Source of the DNA: Eutreptiella sp. 'Long Island Sound 2002'
Lineage: Eukaryota; Euglenozoa; Euglenophyceae; Eutreptiales; Eutreptiaceae
Direction: 5' to 3'
DNA: 64,000 bases
NCBI GenBank assembly: GCA_964036045.1
Contig: OZ038382.1
Span: forward strand, 152,904,961 to 152,968,960
In this document: positions 12,501 to 26,800 of the stretch, in pieces
Numbering within the stretch: position 1 is the stretch's first letter
Layout of the letters: each line of letters opens with the position of its first letter
Program-made: the position numbers and the translations under genes
The notes under the pieces: model-generated
What the model was told of the DNA's origin: nothing
Database searches by the model: none
What the model saw: only the letters and a program-made list of their open reading frames with translations

Positions 12501-14795
12501 CAGCGGCAGGATACGGGCAACAAGCAACTACAGCAGCCTACCAGCAGACGCCGACATCAGCATATGGGCAGCAGGCGACCACAGGATACGGGCAGCAGGC
12601 GGCTGGAGGATACGGGCAGCAGGCGGCTGGAGGATACGGGCAGCAGGCAAGCACAGGATACGGGCAGCAGGCAACCACAGGATACGGGCAGCAGGCGGCT
12701 GGAGGATACGGGCAGCAGGCGGTTGGAGGGTACGGGCAGCAGGCGGCCGCAGGATACGGCCAGCAGCAGGCGGCTGCAGGATACGGCCAGCAACAGGCGG
12801 CCGCGGGATACGGGCAGCAACCAGCCAGCGGATACGGACAGCAGCCAGCCGCAGTAGGATATGGGCAGCAGTCTGGATACGGTGCCAAGCCTGCAGCTGC
12901 CAAGCCTGCAGCTACAGCTGCAGCGGCAGCTGCACCGAAGCCACAGGCCAACCCATGGCAGCAAGCTTCCAATGCTGCTGCCAACAACTGGAATGCACAG
13001 CGGCCACAGCAGCAGCCGAACATGGGGTATGGGGGTACAGCAGCAGCTTCAAAGCCTGCGGCCAAGCCAGCCTGGCAACAGCCACCAGCGAAGCCGGGGG
13101 CCGCCCCATGGCAGCAGGCGGCCGCAAAACCTAAGCCGGCCTGGCAGCAGCCTCCTTCAGCAAGTCCGCCCCCGGCTGCTGCTGCTGCGGCCCAACTGTT
13201 CCAAGCGCAGCACCAACAGTCAGCGCCATCTGGAGCGCCACCGCCACCGCCAGCCAGTGCTGCTGCGGCCCAACTGTTCCAACAACAAAAAGCTGCAGAG
13301 GCCGCTAAGGTATGCTCTCTGTGCTGCAGTGGTTCATGTGGTAAACAGATGTAAGAATAGTGTCCGCCAGCTCATACATGGTCACAAAAGACCCAATCCT
13401 ACTGAGTAGTTGTACACTGGATGCAGCTGTTTCTGGCGAGTTCTGGGTGTGACAAGACAGAGAAATTCAGCGGACCCGCCGGAAACCAGTGGTAAGTTTG
13501 GCCATGAAGCAGAATACCCGAGGTTTGATGGAGGGAACGAGCACGCAACTATGTTGCAAGCCTCAAGCACCAGTTTGGAACCATCATGCATGCAATCTCG
13601 TGTGTTGTTGTGCATTTGCCTCAGAAATTGATGACATCTGTACGGCCAGGGGGGGGGGGGGGGCTGGAAAAAAAATTGCGCCCCCCCCCCCTCCTCCGGG
13701 GGTACCCCCCCAAAAAAAACTAGCACCCCCTGTAGCATTTTTCTTCACAAGGAGGATTTGCGTGTAACCTTCACTTTGCTACATTGTGCGCCATAAGGAG
13801 AATTGGCTTCATCTGGCACAGGGTGAAAAATTGGGTTTTCACCCCATGTGTCTATACTCAAAATACTCAGACGTTTCAGGGGAACTCAATAATGGATGAA
13901 AACCATATTGGACCAAATATCAATACCATCTCTGTGCACACATCTGTCAGAGATGGCCTGTACCCTAGTGGGTAAACAGTGCCTCTGTGATGGGAAGGTC
14001 TTTGGTTCATCTCTTGGGACTGGCAATCTCCATGTTTGCAGGTAGGATGTGGGACACAATGGAAATTTTTTATTTTTGCTTTTTGTTGCTTTTTTGTGTT
14101 TTGATCTTGTCCCCTTTGTTGAGGACCACCTAGAATGCAGGGGTTATGTAGCATTTCCGCCCATTTTTGGGCCTACCGATAAGAGGCCAGGGTGGGTGCT
14201 GCACTGCAGCCGGAACAGACCGGGGGTCTTTGTGCCTTGAAACACAAATACCACCCATATCAGCAGAAACATCCATGGTTACCTTGAAAAATATCCTCCT
14301 TGCACCTTCCAAACCCAAAGAGGTGGGGTAGAGTTGAAGAAATTTCAGTTTTTGGGGCCTGGAAAAAATGTTGCGCAATTTTTTTTTCGTCCCCCCCCCC
14401 CTCCTCCGGGGGTACCCCCCCCCCAAAAAAAAGCTGTACGCCGGTACCAGGTTTTTTTTTTTACCCTCCCCCCCCTGTGTACGGCATTGTTCTGCCTGGT
14501 GCACACATATTTACGTGGGTGGGGGTTTGGGGGGGTACAGGGGCATGATATGGCATGCATTCGCCATGTGCACACAACTGATTGCGTGATTGCTTGTTAA
14601 GGGGAATGGGGCATTGGGTTTGAAAATCACAGGTAATGTGCATGTTTTGAAGCGTGCATGTTAATGTGGCCAAAGACGGCAAGAGGCTTCACAGTGTGTT
14701 TTGGAAGAAATCATAAAGTAAGCAGCAAAAGAGAATACAACCTCTTTGCATTTTGGGTGTTTGCATCGCAATCACACACACACCACATACACACA

Positions 14796-14843
<48 letters not shown>

Positions 14844-17800
14844 ACAACAACAACAGCAGCAGTAGCAACAACAACAAGAATTCTTCCACACTTAATGTGA
14901 GGCTTGGGGACTGTCGTTTACTCTCTCGCGGAACAGCCCCCGGGATCGTTGCCCACTGATGAGGTGTTTGTCTCGCGGTGTCTCATTTCTTGGCTTTCTG
15001 CAACAGGCCGCGCAACAACAACAACAACAGTGGATAAGGACACAGCAGCAAAAGGCCACAGAAGCTGCCCAGGCAAAGAGAGCAGAGGCCGTCAAGGCTG
15101 CTGAGGCTGCAAGGCTTGCAGTGCAGCAACGCCAGCAGCAGGTACTGTCGTTGTTGTATTTTCTCCAGTTTGAATTCATCTGCAATTCATCAGCATGCCC
15201 TCAACTGAAATGTTCCTCCCCATTTACCCTGTGTATCTTCGTCGTGCGACACCTCGTTTCCCAAGTGGCCTTCAATGGCCCTCCTGGTGCTGGCGGCCAG
15301 CCCGCACCGAGCCCACCAGACCTCCACTGCCCCAAGAGTCCCAACGCCCGAACAATCAAATGGCAAAATTTTCCGGTTGGCTTTGCAAGCACAGTGGTAA
15401 AAGTGATGGCATGCGATTTCGAAGTCGCATGAGTGCGAGAGCATCTTGGCACACCGAAGCATGGGTGCTGATAGGATAGGTGTGAAACAGCGGGGAAGAA
15501 TTTTGCCCGCGTTTTCGGATCTTGTGTTCAAAAATTTTGCCCTCACCTACTTGCATCGTTGTTGGCCCCAACAGTCCTTTGGGATGCTCATGCTGAGCTT
15601 TTTAAGCACGGCGCCGGCTTCGACGTATTGAGCTTTTGCTCAGCGTTTCTGGGCAACAAGACAATTCCTTCTACTTCATTTCTCTGTGTAAGCAACCAAT
15701 TTATTTCCGCTTCTTGGTCCCGGACGACTCCAGCAGGTGGTAAGCAGGAGTGGCACAAAATTGTGCTTGGGCGAGAGGCTTGGGAGAGACAGGTTCCCCG
15801 TGCCTGTGACCATGGTTTTGTATCTGTGCTGGCAGACATGCGAGAGGAATGTTCCAGTTCGTAGAAATCTCAGCGGCATTGATTGCAAAAGCCTCATACA
15901 GCAGGCAAGCAGGTCCTTCACCAGCATGAATGCCACAACCAGATGCAAAAAAAAAGGAGCACATTTGTAATCATCTGAGGCTCAGCGCTTGGACACCATC
16001 GTCCAGAAACGGCACAGGAAGGTGGTGCCTCGGATTAATGCTCCGTTTGGCATGGTGTTGGTCCATGGTCAATGCACAAAAGAGTGCAAAGGCGATGCAT
16101 CTTTTGCCGCCGTGAGGTTTCATTCTTGTCGTACCATCCGTTGCAGTGCTCTGCTGCGGGACAGCGGCAGAGGAATGTGTGCAAATGCCGCAATTTGGCG
16201 CACAGATGGGGACTGTTTGGTGTCTACAGAGTATCCATTGCCTCGTGCAGGGGATGGTTCTCCTGGTCGACAGTTGTGGTTCACCGCTTCTTCCTTGCTT
16301 GTCCAAGCACCACCAGCCGGTGCAGTGGTCGATTTTGCGGCCATGAATAGCACGGCTACAGTGGGCAAACAAAAGGTTTGGCCCCAGCCCCACACACCGT
16401 GCACGCACACCAGCACAGGCTCAACACCAAAGGAAGAGATCCATCCAGCAACAACTCCATTTCCAAAGGTCATCTTCGCAACTCCCAACTGCGTTCCATC
16501 CTTTAGCCCATTGATTTCCATGCCACCGCGTGCCTCCCGCCCCCGTCCCAAATCCAAACCGCCAGTGCCACAAGCGTTTGCCCATCCTCTCCACCCACAT
16601 CCTTCAGGCGCAGCAGATGCAGGAACAGCACAAGAAGGCGGCACAGGCTCACGCAGCGCAGCGCCAAGCGGCCACCCAGCAGCTCTACCAGCGCCAGCAA
16701 GCAGCTCAGCAGCAGCAACAAGCTCAGGAGCAAGCTCGGCAGCAGGCCGCGATGCGCGAGCAGCTCGCCAAGCAGCAGCAGCCGCAAGAGAAGGGGGGCA
16801 AAGGAGCCTTCCCTGGAAAGGTGTGCCCTGGCGACACACCGAACGTAGTGGCATCACCCAAATACGGATGGTCGAGCAGGCAAGAGGTTGACAGACAGAC
16901 AGACAGACAGAGGACAGGCGCGAGAGAGGCAGAGAGGCAAAGTGGGTCAGGGGACGGGGTTGGAGTTCGAAACCGGGGCTCAAGGCCCGCCCATGCCCAT
17001 GGACCAGGCTGCACAGGGGGCTATTTCCGCAGGAGCTGTTGATGAATACAATCACCGCTGTGACAGCCAGCATCCAATGCTGCCAGGGAGTCAGCCACAG
17101 AGCACAAGAACAGACGAAAACACGAACACTGCTGCAAACTCCCGCAATCTCAACACGCTAATTTTCTGCCAATTCCTCGCACCACGAAAATATTGTTGGA
17201 GGTGAAAACGGGGGGAGCATTGGGGGGGGGGGGGGGGGGGGCTGGCCAGGACCGGTCCCGCTACGACACACCGAAGTATCGATCGAAAAGGAGGTCGGCG
17301 GGGCGAGCCCCCCCCCCCCCCCCAGGTTGGCAGGTGTGTCAAGAGGTTCAACCAGGCCAGGCATAGAGAATAAAGATGCACTTATGCCTGGCTGTGGAGT
17401 GCATTGCCTCAAGTTTACATTTTTGCAGCACTGTCTGTCTGTTTTTCAATCAATGTCATCAATCTAAATAGGTCTCACCCCCCAGGTTGGCAGGAAGGGA
17501 CCCCAGAAGCCCCAGGAAGAAAATGCAAGCACACTCCTTAAGTCCCTTTGGCAGACCTCCATCCGGTCTGCAATGGGTCTTCAATGGCTGGAAAGGGGAC
17601 CAATGCCCCACCACACCGACGCCAGCTGCATCCCCAGACATGGGCTCACCTCCAGAACCCCCCAACCCCACCTCCTTTGAGCAGTATGCAGCAGCTCACC
17701 GAGGGGCATCAGGATCAGCCAGCCATGCCGGTGACGGTGATGCAAACCCAAAGACGTCGCCTCAAATATGATTGTAGGGTGTAAAAGGTGGCGCAACACC

Positions 17801-20800
17801 CAATCATGCATGAACCGATCAACGGCACAGGACGCCAGCCCGCTCCAAGGCATATTGCTGATCGTGCCATATTCTTGCACCAACGCTCAGAGGACGGGTC
17901 CTTCTTTGTGCCTGAAAGCCAACGAATGCAAACGTGCCATGTGTTTGCAAAATGAACCGGCCCTCCCCCGCTTGCGTTCGACAAATTGGGTGTCGATGAA
18001 GGAAAGGTGGGGAAGGGATCGAGGAGGGTCAGGTCATGGAGGGCGGCCAAGACGCGGGGGGGGGGGGATAGGTGGGCTTACTGCTGGGCGTGCCTGAAAG
18101 AGGGCGCACAGTGGACGTCATCTGGGACGCGGAAGGGAGTAATGGGGTCCCTGTGGTAAAAAGTGGGGGCCGCTCCGTAGTGGCATGTCTTCACATCGTG
18201 CGACTTTTGACCCGTCCTGGCGGTAGAGCAAAGACTTCGGGGTGCCGGGCAGCTCTTTAGTACAGGAACAGAAGCGGTGCAAGGCACTTGGGTAAGGCAA
18301 CACACTGGGTCCATCCCAGTGATAAGCTGTGATGGCTTTCCGGGTCCCGTTTCAATGGCACGTGGTATCTGGCCGATGGAAGTGCACGTATGTGACGTCA
18401 AAGAACTGATTTCCATTTGCTGATTTGGATGGGGCAGAGAAAGCAGCAGTGATTGTGAGTAATGATCCAGCACTTGCTATCTTCCCTTTGAGCCGAGCCC
18501 TGTCCGACCTGCGTTCTTGCAAAGGGACGGTTCGATGTTGCAGGGGTGCCGCCAGCCAGTTGCTCTCATCGTTTGGCGCTGTGTACATGTGCTTCCTTGT
18601 TGCATACAGGGGGCATATACCAAGGGTGGGCCGTACACCCAAGGCAAGGGTGCCAAGGGTGGCAAGGCTGGCCCACAGCCACCTCAACCATTGGCTTGGG
18701 TTGACCAGGTATGCAATGCTCATGAGTCAAGCAGGCGGGGCGTTTGGTAGTGGACAGGTGATGGGATGGTGGGGCCCCAACGCCTTTTCGGCACCAACCA
18801 GACACTTGGGTGAGAGAACTCGTCAGCAACGGGGTTGATCCAGTTGCGATTTTCTTCTCTGCATTGGGTTCCTTCGCGAGGTGCTCCCAGTTGCTCAGCC
18901 TCGGGTTGCCGGCCACGATTGCAGATTGCAGGCACATCGTCGCACGAAGCAGTGTCACGTGGGCTGTATTCGCGTGCACAAACATCATCTTCTGCCAGCC
19001 CCCTTCGCCCAACGGCTTCGGCCACGGGCCACCCACGGGCCCACAGCCCGAGAAGCATCTGGCGCGGGTCCCCCCGGCTCACCCCCCTTTGAATCTGGCA
19101 CCCCACGAGCTTTGGGACCATGTTATCAGTGGCCCCTCTCGGTGCTCGGTACCTATATTTTGGGGATAGGTACCTGTCGTTTGGGGATGGGTTGGCAACC
19201 CTCACCCTGTTCTCTTCGACAATGTGTTCAAATGCGTCCCTGAGCTGCTTCCTCGCGGCCCAAAGCGCCATCCCAGGAGAGGGGGCAGGGGCACAGAGTT
19301 GGTCTCTCCCACAATATTGAACCCACTTGCTGCCCGTCAGTCATACCCCCCCCTTTCCTAGCTTTCCTAGCTACGCCCTTGTCCAAGCTACAGTAGGCGT
19401 AGGGACCGTATTAATTTGGGACCTAATTTAATTCGGTACCAAATGTAGCGCAGCCACATAAGACATGGGTTTCGTGACGAATTTGCCAGCTACATAGGGT
19501 CATGGAAACATTTGTTGTGAGTGTTTGACTTGAACCCACATAGCTCTTATTTTGGGGATATTTCTGCACCATTATCCCCCCATGCGCTCACTCACGTGTG
19601 TGTCGGTAGTTGTATGTGTCGCGCGCAAGCTACGCCCTTGTCCAAGCTACAGTAGGCGTAGGGACTGTATTTGTTCTGGACTGTTGCGTAGCTAGGACAA
19701 GGGGGGGACGGGGTACATGATGCTTCGGTTGCACATGTTTTGTCCACAGCTCAGCAAGATCTCGTCAGTGCCATTGACACAGGTGCATCGGCCCGTGTTG
19801 GATTTGAAGCACAGGTGCCATTGCAGTACCCGACCACATGTGTTACATCTGCAGACCTGTGCCCTGTCGCCCGTGCCGCCCTGGATGCTTTGGGGCGGTT
19901 TTTCTGTCCCGGCCGCTTTGCGGCCCAATTTCGGGCTTGAGTCAAGCCATGCTTTCGGTCACGGAGCTGCTTTCCCAAGCCGCCCCCCGTTTTGCAGGGT
20001 CTCAAACACCCCCCTGCAGTACCGCCCCAGCAGTAGAATGTCCCGGATCCCCATTCAAACCCTGAACGCAAGGAAAGTCCAGGGTGGCAATCAGCCCAAA
20101 GAAAGCGACTGGGCGCCATCGGCATTAGCTCACCTTAATCCCTCCCCCCCGAACCCCCGCTGATGGGCCCTGTCGGATCATCAGCAAGGGCCTTGGTCTC
20201 AGGGACCTTGTTTTTTTAGGGGGGAGCTTCCTGAAAAAGGATCCAACCCCCCACCCCCCACAAATGAAAATTTCCCCACGCCCTGGCTCCACGTTGTCAG
20301 CCAAATCCCTCAGGCTAAAGAAGGTTGCAAAGACTGCCACCATCGCATGGCGTCGCGTATTTTCGTTGCACTGACATTGCAAAGTGGCAGTGCAAGGCCC
20401 CGTCATCTGCGTGCAAATCGAAAACACTGTGCATGACGCAGTAATCCGCGCCCTGAGGCACAGATTCTGGCCCCAGCTCCAATTGCATGGGATTGGGTAC
20501 CCTCAAAATGGGGGTTTCTACACTGGAAGCCGGGCGCATCCCCATGCTCCCCGGCCGGGGGGGGGGGGGGTTGGCACAAGGTGGGGGGGGGAGTCAAGAC
20601 CCTCCTTACTCCTCCTCCTCCCCTTTGACAGCCCTGGCACATTACCCTGTGTTGCTATTTCCATGGTGATGATTTTTACCACGATTTCCATTTGTGGTGG
20701 ACTGCACCCACCAATCTTTGCGGCCATGGGAACAAGTGCCTGTGCAGCCTCCCGGTGCCGGCAGTGGGCAGCACGGGGGCGTGTCTCACGAAAGTGCCAA

Positions 20801-23800
20801 TTTCTTCCCAGAAACATCTTCCAGCAACAAAAGGAGGTCACAGAAGGTCACAGAAAAGCCGTGGCACTGGACAGCGGTGATACTGCACGGTACCCACAAA
20901 ATACTCAGAATTTTGTGGAGAATTCAAAAATGGCTGAAAAGCACAAAGAAAGGATTTTGACCCCGACCCGACCTCCGGGTCGGACCTTGGCGGATGGGAG
21001 CCTGAGTTGACCGGCAAAATTTTTTTTGAATTTTTTTTTCCCCCATTGTGCATATTCACAATGATCAGCGTGTTCAGGGGATCATTTTGAGGTATTTATG
21101 TTGGGGGACCCACCCCCTCCCCCCCCCCCCCCGGGGAGCCTGGCAGCTGACCGCCCTACCCGCCGACCCCCAGGGTTTGGGTCAACCAAGGGGGCGCCCC
21201 CCCCCCCCCCCCCTACAACCCCCAAAACGGTTGCACACCCCTCGGGGTCACACATTGGCTGGCAGCGGCCCCCGTGTGGCAGGGTTCCAGCCCCAGGCTG
21301 CACTTGAACACAAGAGGCTGAAGGAAACAAGCGGCAATCCTGAGCAGTCGGACAGACATTCCACTCCTGCCGCTTTCCGCAGCGGCGTGGGACAAGCACC
21401 GTAGACAACTTCCTCCTGAGTCAAACCAGGGCGTGCACGCCAACTGCCACCTTTACTCAACCCCCCACCGCCGCAGGCGGGAGGCAATGCGTGAAGCCAG
21501 CAATCCCAATCGGCAAAGCAACTCCTCACCCGTCCATGCCCTCCGCCCGCAGCGTTGCTATGCCCCCGTGCTCACGCAATGCTGTGCTGCTGTGGGCAGG
21601 TTCCCGTACCTGAGCATGTCCCATGACCTGACGCACGCACAAGTCCATTTTGCAGAATTGGGCTCTGGAAGCCGCGTGCCACTCTCGCCGCCAGTGGAAA
21701 CCATCAACCTGGATTACAACAAGCATGTCCTGGTGCCGGAGGGCGAAGTCTTGCCGAAGAAGGTGTGCCCAGAGACGTGCCGCATCCAGGGCCTTGAACA
21801 AGTTTCTTGTTGTGTTGTTTTCCTTCGCTGAGCACAGCCCCGAAGGACAGCCCTTTGGACCGGGTGTTAACGGCGGCCACAACGGGCTGTGGCAGCGGGT
21901 TTCGCGGAAAGGGGGGTGGCGGGCTTTGTGCCGCATGGATGGGAGCGGTGCTCATGGTGGTGGTCGCACCTGGAACCGCCTGCACAAGCGCTCGATGGAT
22001 TCCGCAGCCACGTCCGTTATTCCTGCGGTGGTCTTTGACCGCATGTCTCCGCATCCGTGCAGGCAGAGGCCTCCGATGCGAAGAAGAAGTTCCGTGTGAG
22101 AGTGGCCTTGATGACAGGGAAGCTGTTGGAGCGGCCCACGCACCCAATCAACAAGTACCAGTTCGTCATCCACAAGGCAGGGGACGCCGCTGATGTACTT
22201 CCAGGTCCGCGCTGGCAAGGGTATCAACAGATGCGACCGTGGCATGAGCACTCACCAGCGCGCAGGGCCAAGGGACCCCCCCCCATTCCACCCATTGGGT
22301 CATTCGGGACCCACAGGCCATTTCTGTCAGCTCTGCCCCCGCTGCCTCCCCGTTTCAGCTTGTCCAGCCCCCCGCTACACCACATCCGCTGCTGCTGCAG
22401 AGGCGGACTGGATCCAGGAGCTTGATGGTGATGAGCCCACGGAGCTGACCACGCAAAAGAACACGGCCGTGCGTTGCATTAAGGATTTGTACGGGTTCGA
22501 TTTGAGCGCCTGCATTTTCCACCGCTTCATGGATCTGCATTACGAGACCTACGATGGGACTCAGGTCCGTTGTTGGGTCCGAGACATGCACCCCGTTGGG
22601 CTTGGTCGTCTAATCCAACGCTTCTGACACCCAGCACTACTGCACCCCCCCCTTTCAATCTTGCTCACAAGCGGCAAGCAACAAAAGCACGTCCCTGGTT
22701 TGCTGGCAACTCTGTCTCAATGCCTCAGGCTGTACTCTTGTCACATTGTGCATTGACGTGTGTTTCTGCTGGATCCGGAGTGTGGTGTGAAAAAAGTCAA
22801 CGATGGCGGCCTGGACCATGCCTGCCAAGTTGGGTAAGTGCGTTGCAGGAAAATTGTTGAGTGTTTTTTACGTAGTGGCCAGAAAGTGCCCCGAGACGGC
22901 CAAACCATGAGAAGCTGCTGTCAGTGTGCCTGGCTCTGCTTGTGTGGACCATCTTTGTTCAAGCTGACTGCACAAAATGTCCCAGCGATGCCGAAAAGCG
23001 TCGCCAAAATGACCCAAAATCTGTGAATGTTGGCCGGGAACAGCCGCAAACCAATAGCGCTGTGCGACGATGAACCATTTTGCTTCACCATTTGTTTCAT
23101 GTGATGCCAAACCCTGCTCAATTTGGGCTGCAAATTGCTGCCCCCTGATGTAGGGTAATCAAAATCAATATTGTTCTTTCTGGTGAGCCAGGGTCAGATT
23201 AAGAGGGCGGAGTCAGGGGAGGCCACAAAAGTCATCTGAAGGTGCCAGGAATGGTGGGTTGCTGAGGCTCCTCCCTTCTGAAGCATGCACACCAATGAAA
23301 AAATATTTTGCCCCTCTAATCCGGCAACAGTGGTTCAATCATTTCTTTTCCAGAGCTGCCAGGCTACAAGGTTACAAAAGCGAATATTGTAGTGAGAACA
23401 GTGACAGTGAGTGTGGCACCAGCCGCAGTGGTGTCACTGAAACTCTGAGCGTCAGTTCCCGGGGGGGGGGGGGAGGGGGCGACTCTGCCTGCCCTGGGAT
23501 GCCAACTACCCCCCTCCCCCCCTGGGCCTTGTGCCAAACCCCCTACCCCTGGGGGCCTCCGGCCAACGGTTATTGGGGGTGGTAGTTGGCACCCAAACCC
23601 TAGGAGTCGGAGCCCCCGGTTCAGTTCTGTGGATCCACCCAAAAAGAAACAGAAGAAACAGAGAACCAAAATTCCATTTGCACTTGCAGTACCTCTTTTT
23701 GTACGAAAAAGGTGTGATTTTGATGGACCTCCATTCTTGCTTAGTTGTGAGTGAGTGATTGTTGGTTCCCAAGCTCTTTCCTTTTCCTGGACTGGTTCAA

Positions 23801-26800
23801 CTCTACCTGTTGTCAACCCAAGGGGCTTGATATTGGAAAGCCACCTCAAGATGCATGGATGACAACCTGCAACCTCATTTCCGCTGTGGTGGCAGACAAT
23901 GACAGCAGCAAATAGCTGTGCAATTTTTCACCAGATAACCCTGGCCCAGGCCTGTAGAGCCCTTTTTCTAGACCCCGCAGCCTCTCCTCTCTGGACAGGA
24001 GGGCTCCGAAGTGTTCATTCATTGCTTCACGTTGTATTTTTTGACTGGCAGACATTGTTGCTCATGCACCTGCTTTCCTCTGTTGCATTTTTTGGAAGAG
24101 GGCTTCACCAGCGCTCTGCAGTTTTGCTGTGGCCTGTCTTTCCCCCTGGACACTCGGCTGCCGGTATGCTGGTGATTTGGGTTTTTGCTGGCGCCAGTGC
24201 CCCAGGCTCCTGAATCCAGCGCTGCTTCTTCCACCTCCATGTGGGCGTTGCCCTGCGAGCCCCCCCCCCAAAAAAAACGCGAGGTGGTTGAAGGCGCCTC
24301 TTCTGACAGACCTTAGGAGACAGGGTAGTCCTGACGACTGACAGTGGCTTGAAAATCGGCCGCAAAGCGGACAGGGGGATGTTTTTGTCAAGACAGTTCT
24401 CCCGTGATGCATTTCGTACACGACCTCTCCTTCACATCTATCGGGGACATTCATAATATGCCAACACAAAGCATTTTGGCTCTTTTTGGGAATTTTACCA
24501 AGTTTGGCTTTGGTGTGTGGAAGTAAGGACCCCCCCCCCCCCTATATTGAGGGTGGGGAACTCAAAAACCATGTTTTGGAAGGTATTCAGATGGGTGGGG
24601 GTGGATTTTGGGGCCTAAGTAGTAAGGGTTCGGAAGGACTAAAAATAGGGGTTTGCTAAAAAATAGGCAACTGAGGGACAAAATTGGTGACGTGAGCCAT
24701 GATTCACCCCCAATAGTGACTGTGACTGATGAAAATGAGCAAAAGGAAGGGGAATGTTTCCAAATTTCATAGTATTGGGGGGGCCAAAGGATCTTTAGGG
24801 GTAAAATAGCATTATTTTTTGCCACTCTGGGTAGGATCTTATCAACAGTGATGTCCTACCCCTTTTTTTTTTAATAATTTTGCCCTCGTACAGCTCTCCC
24901 AATGTCCCAACCTTCTCCGAGACATAATTTTTTGAACTTCTCAACCCCAAACATAGGGGGGGGACCCCCTCCCCCCCCAGGCACACCCGGTAATGGGGGT
25001 AGGGGTGAGGTGCAGTCTGTCTGAAACCTGACCAGAACAGGCAAAAAAACCCAAACTGTCAACAGTAACGGGCAATTTTTAGAAAAATATGGTTCCGGAC
25101 CTCCCCCCCCCCCCCCCCTCTACTCATCTCCGAAAAGCCCTTTTCAAGGGGCCTTCCGAATATACCCCACATACCCCTACCGACGGGACACTCAGTGGAC
25201 ACAAATGAGGCGACAGTGGCTCCGACCCCCATAAACGCTCCGAGTTGGCATATTCAGGAACCTCCTGGGCTTCTACTTGTCACAGATCCAGTCCACAGTT
25301 CTCCTGCCGGAGGTTTGGAAGTGCCCAGAGCTGCCAGCCTCGATTGGCAAACAAGTGAGGGAGATTGAAGAAGAGGTATCTGCTACCTGTGCATGTACGT
25401 CATCAGCAAGTGCTTTTCGTAAGGAGGAAGCCAACCTGTACCCCGCTCTCCAGCGACCCTCCCCTCCTCTGTTCTATCGCGCCACTGCCTATCCCCGAGC
25501 GGGGACCAGATGATGTGAAGACATGAGAACAGTTTGTCTCGTGCCTCGGATTGCTGGTGCGCAATTCCATGTTTTACGTCATGAAAATCCTCGTGCGTGA
25601 TTTTGTTGCTGCAGAGGGATTCAGGGGCAACAGTGTTGAGCATCTTTGTTCTTTGTTCTCCGCTGAGGGCAGCCCTCCCTCAGGGCAACCACACGTTTTC
25701 CAGCAAGCGCCCCCCCCTTTTTCTGCGAGAACAATGGTTAAAGCACTGAAAATGACGGAAATGTACCGCAAAGGGTGTTGTTCTTGCAAGGGGGGGGGGT
25801 ATGCCTAAGGGAAGGAAAGGCAGGGCCAAGTGGTGGATGATGGCCATGATGCCTCAGGGGGTGACTCTGGTTCAAGGATGCCACTCGGGTTGGGGAATGG
25901 ATGGAAGCAGGTCTAAGGAGGGAAAGGTAAGGGGTTTCGTGTGTGGGGGCTGGGTGAGCCGGTTGGGCTGCGGCATGCTCCGTGCTTCACGCGGCAGGGG
26001 AACGTCGGAGGAGACACGGAAAGGCATGACGGGTCAGGGGTGTGCTTAGTGCTTGGCCTAGGAAGCCTATTGGAGGAAGGGGGGGGGGTCCTGAAAGTGC
26101 AATCAACCCCCCCCCCCCGAAAGAAGATTTTTTCCCACACCGTATGCACTCATATGCATGTGATCGTGCTAGATGGCCTTGCCCTCCACAAGGCGATTGA
26201 GGGCACATGGTATTTGCTTCGTTGTAGTTCACGAAGGTGGTGTCATACCAGCACGAGCTGACACCCGAAGAGATCGAAGAGGAGAAGAAGGATTACTTCA
26301 AGCAGATTGAAAAGGAGCGGGCACAGGGCCAGGCCGTACGCCCGGGTGAGCGAGAGGTATGCCATGTCGATGGGCACACACACCCCACCCTGTTCAAAGT
26401 GACGCGCTTCTGGTGAAGCCACTTTTTTTTCATCATCTCCGCTGTCCCTTTGTCCTTTTATCCTGCTCAGCCTCATGTCGGTGTTGCTTCTTTGAATTAT
26501 GTCATTTCCCTGTCCAATTGCCTCATGGGTGGCTGTTCTGTTTTGAATGATGACGCCTCCATGCATTGATGAGCAGGGCGCCGTAGCTAGGCCAGTGTGC
26601 TCCGAAGCAGATGCCCATCTCAATTTTCGGCGAGAAACGGCGCGGCATTGTGGTTTAGGCTGCTGGACCAAAGGCAATCCGTTTGTGTGTGGGTTTTTTG
26701 AGACAATTGAGGTTATCGTTTTTGTCAGATGGATCGTGCTGAGCGATTGGAGAAGCTGGAGGAGAAATTGAAGCAAATGGAGAAGAACCCTCCGGAGGTC

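Noticed and set aside
12538-13065. Minus-strand 175-codon frame rich in CCPYPAAA
   Set aside because: It is the antisense shadow of the GYGQQ repeat exon of the CCAR1-like gene.
16120-17073. Minus-strand 317-codon frame
   Set aside because: It overlaps CCAR1-like exon 7 antisense and shows no motif; its length is due to stop-poor CAG-rich exon sequence.
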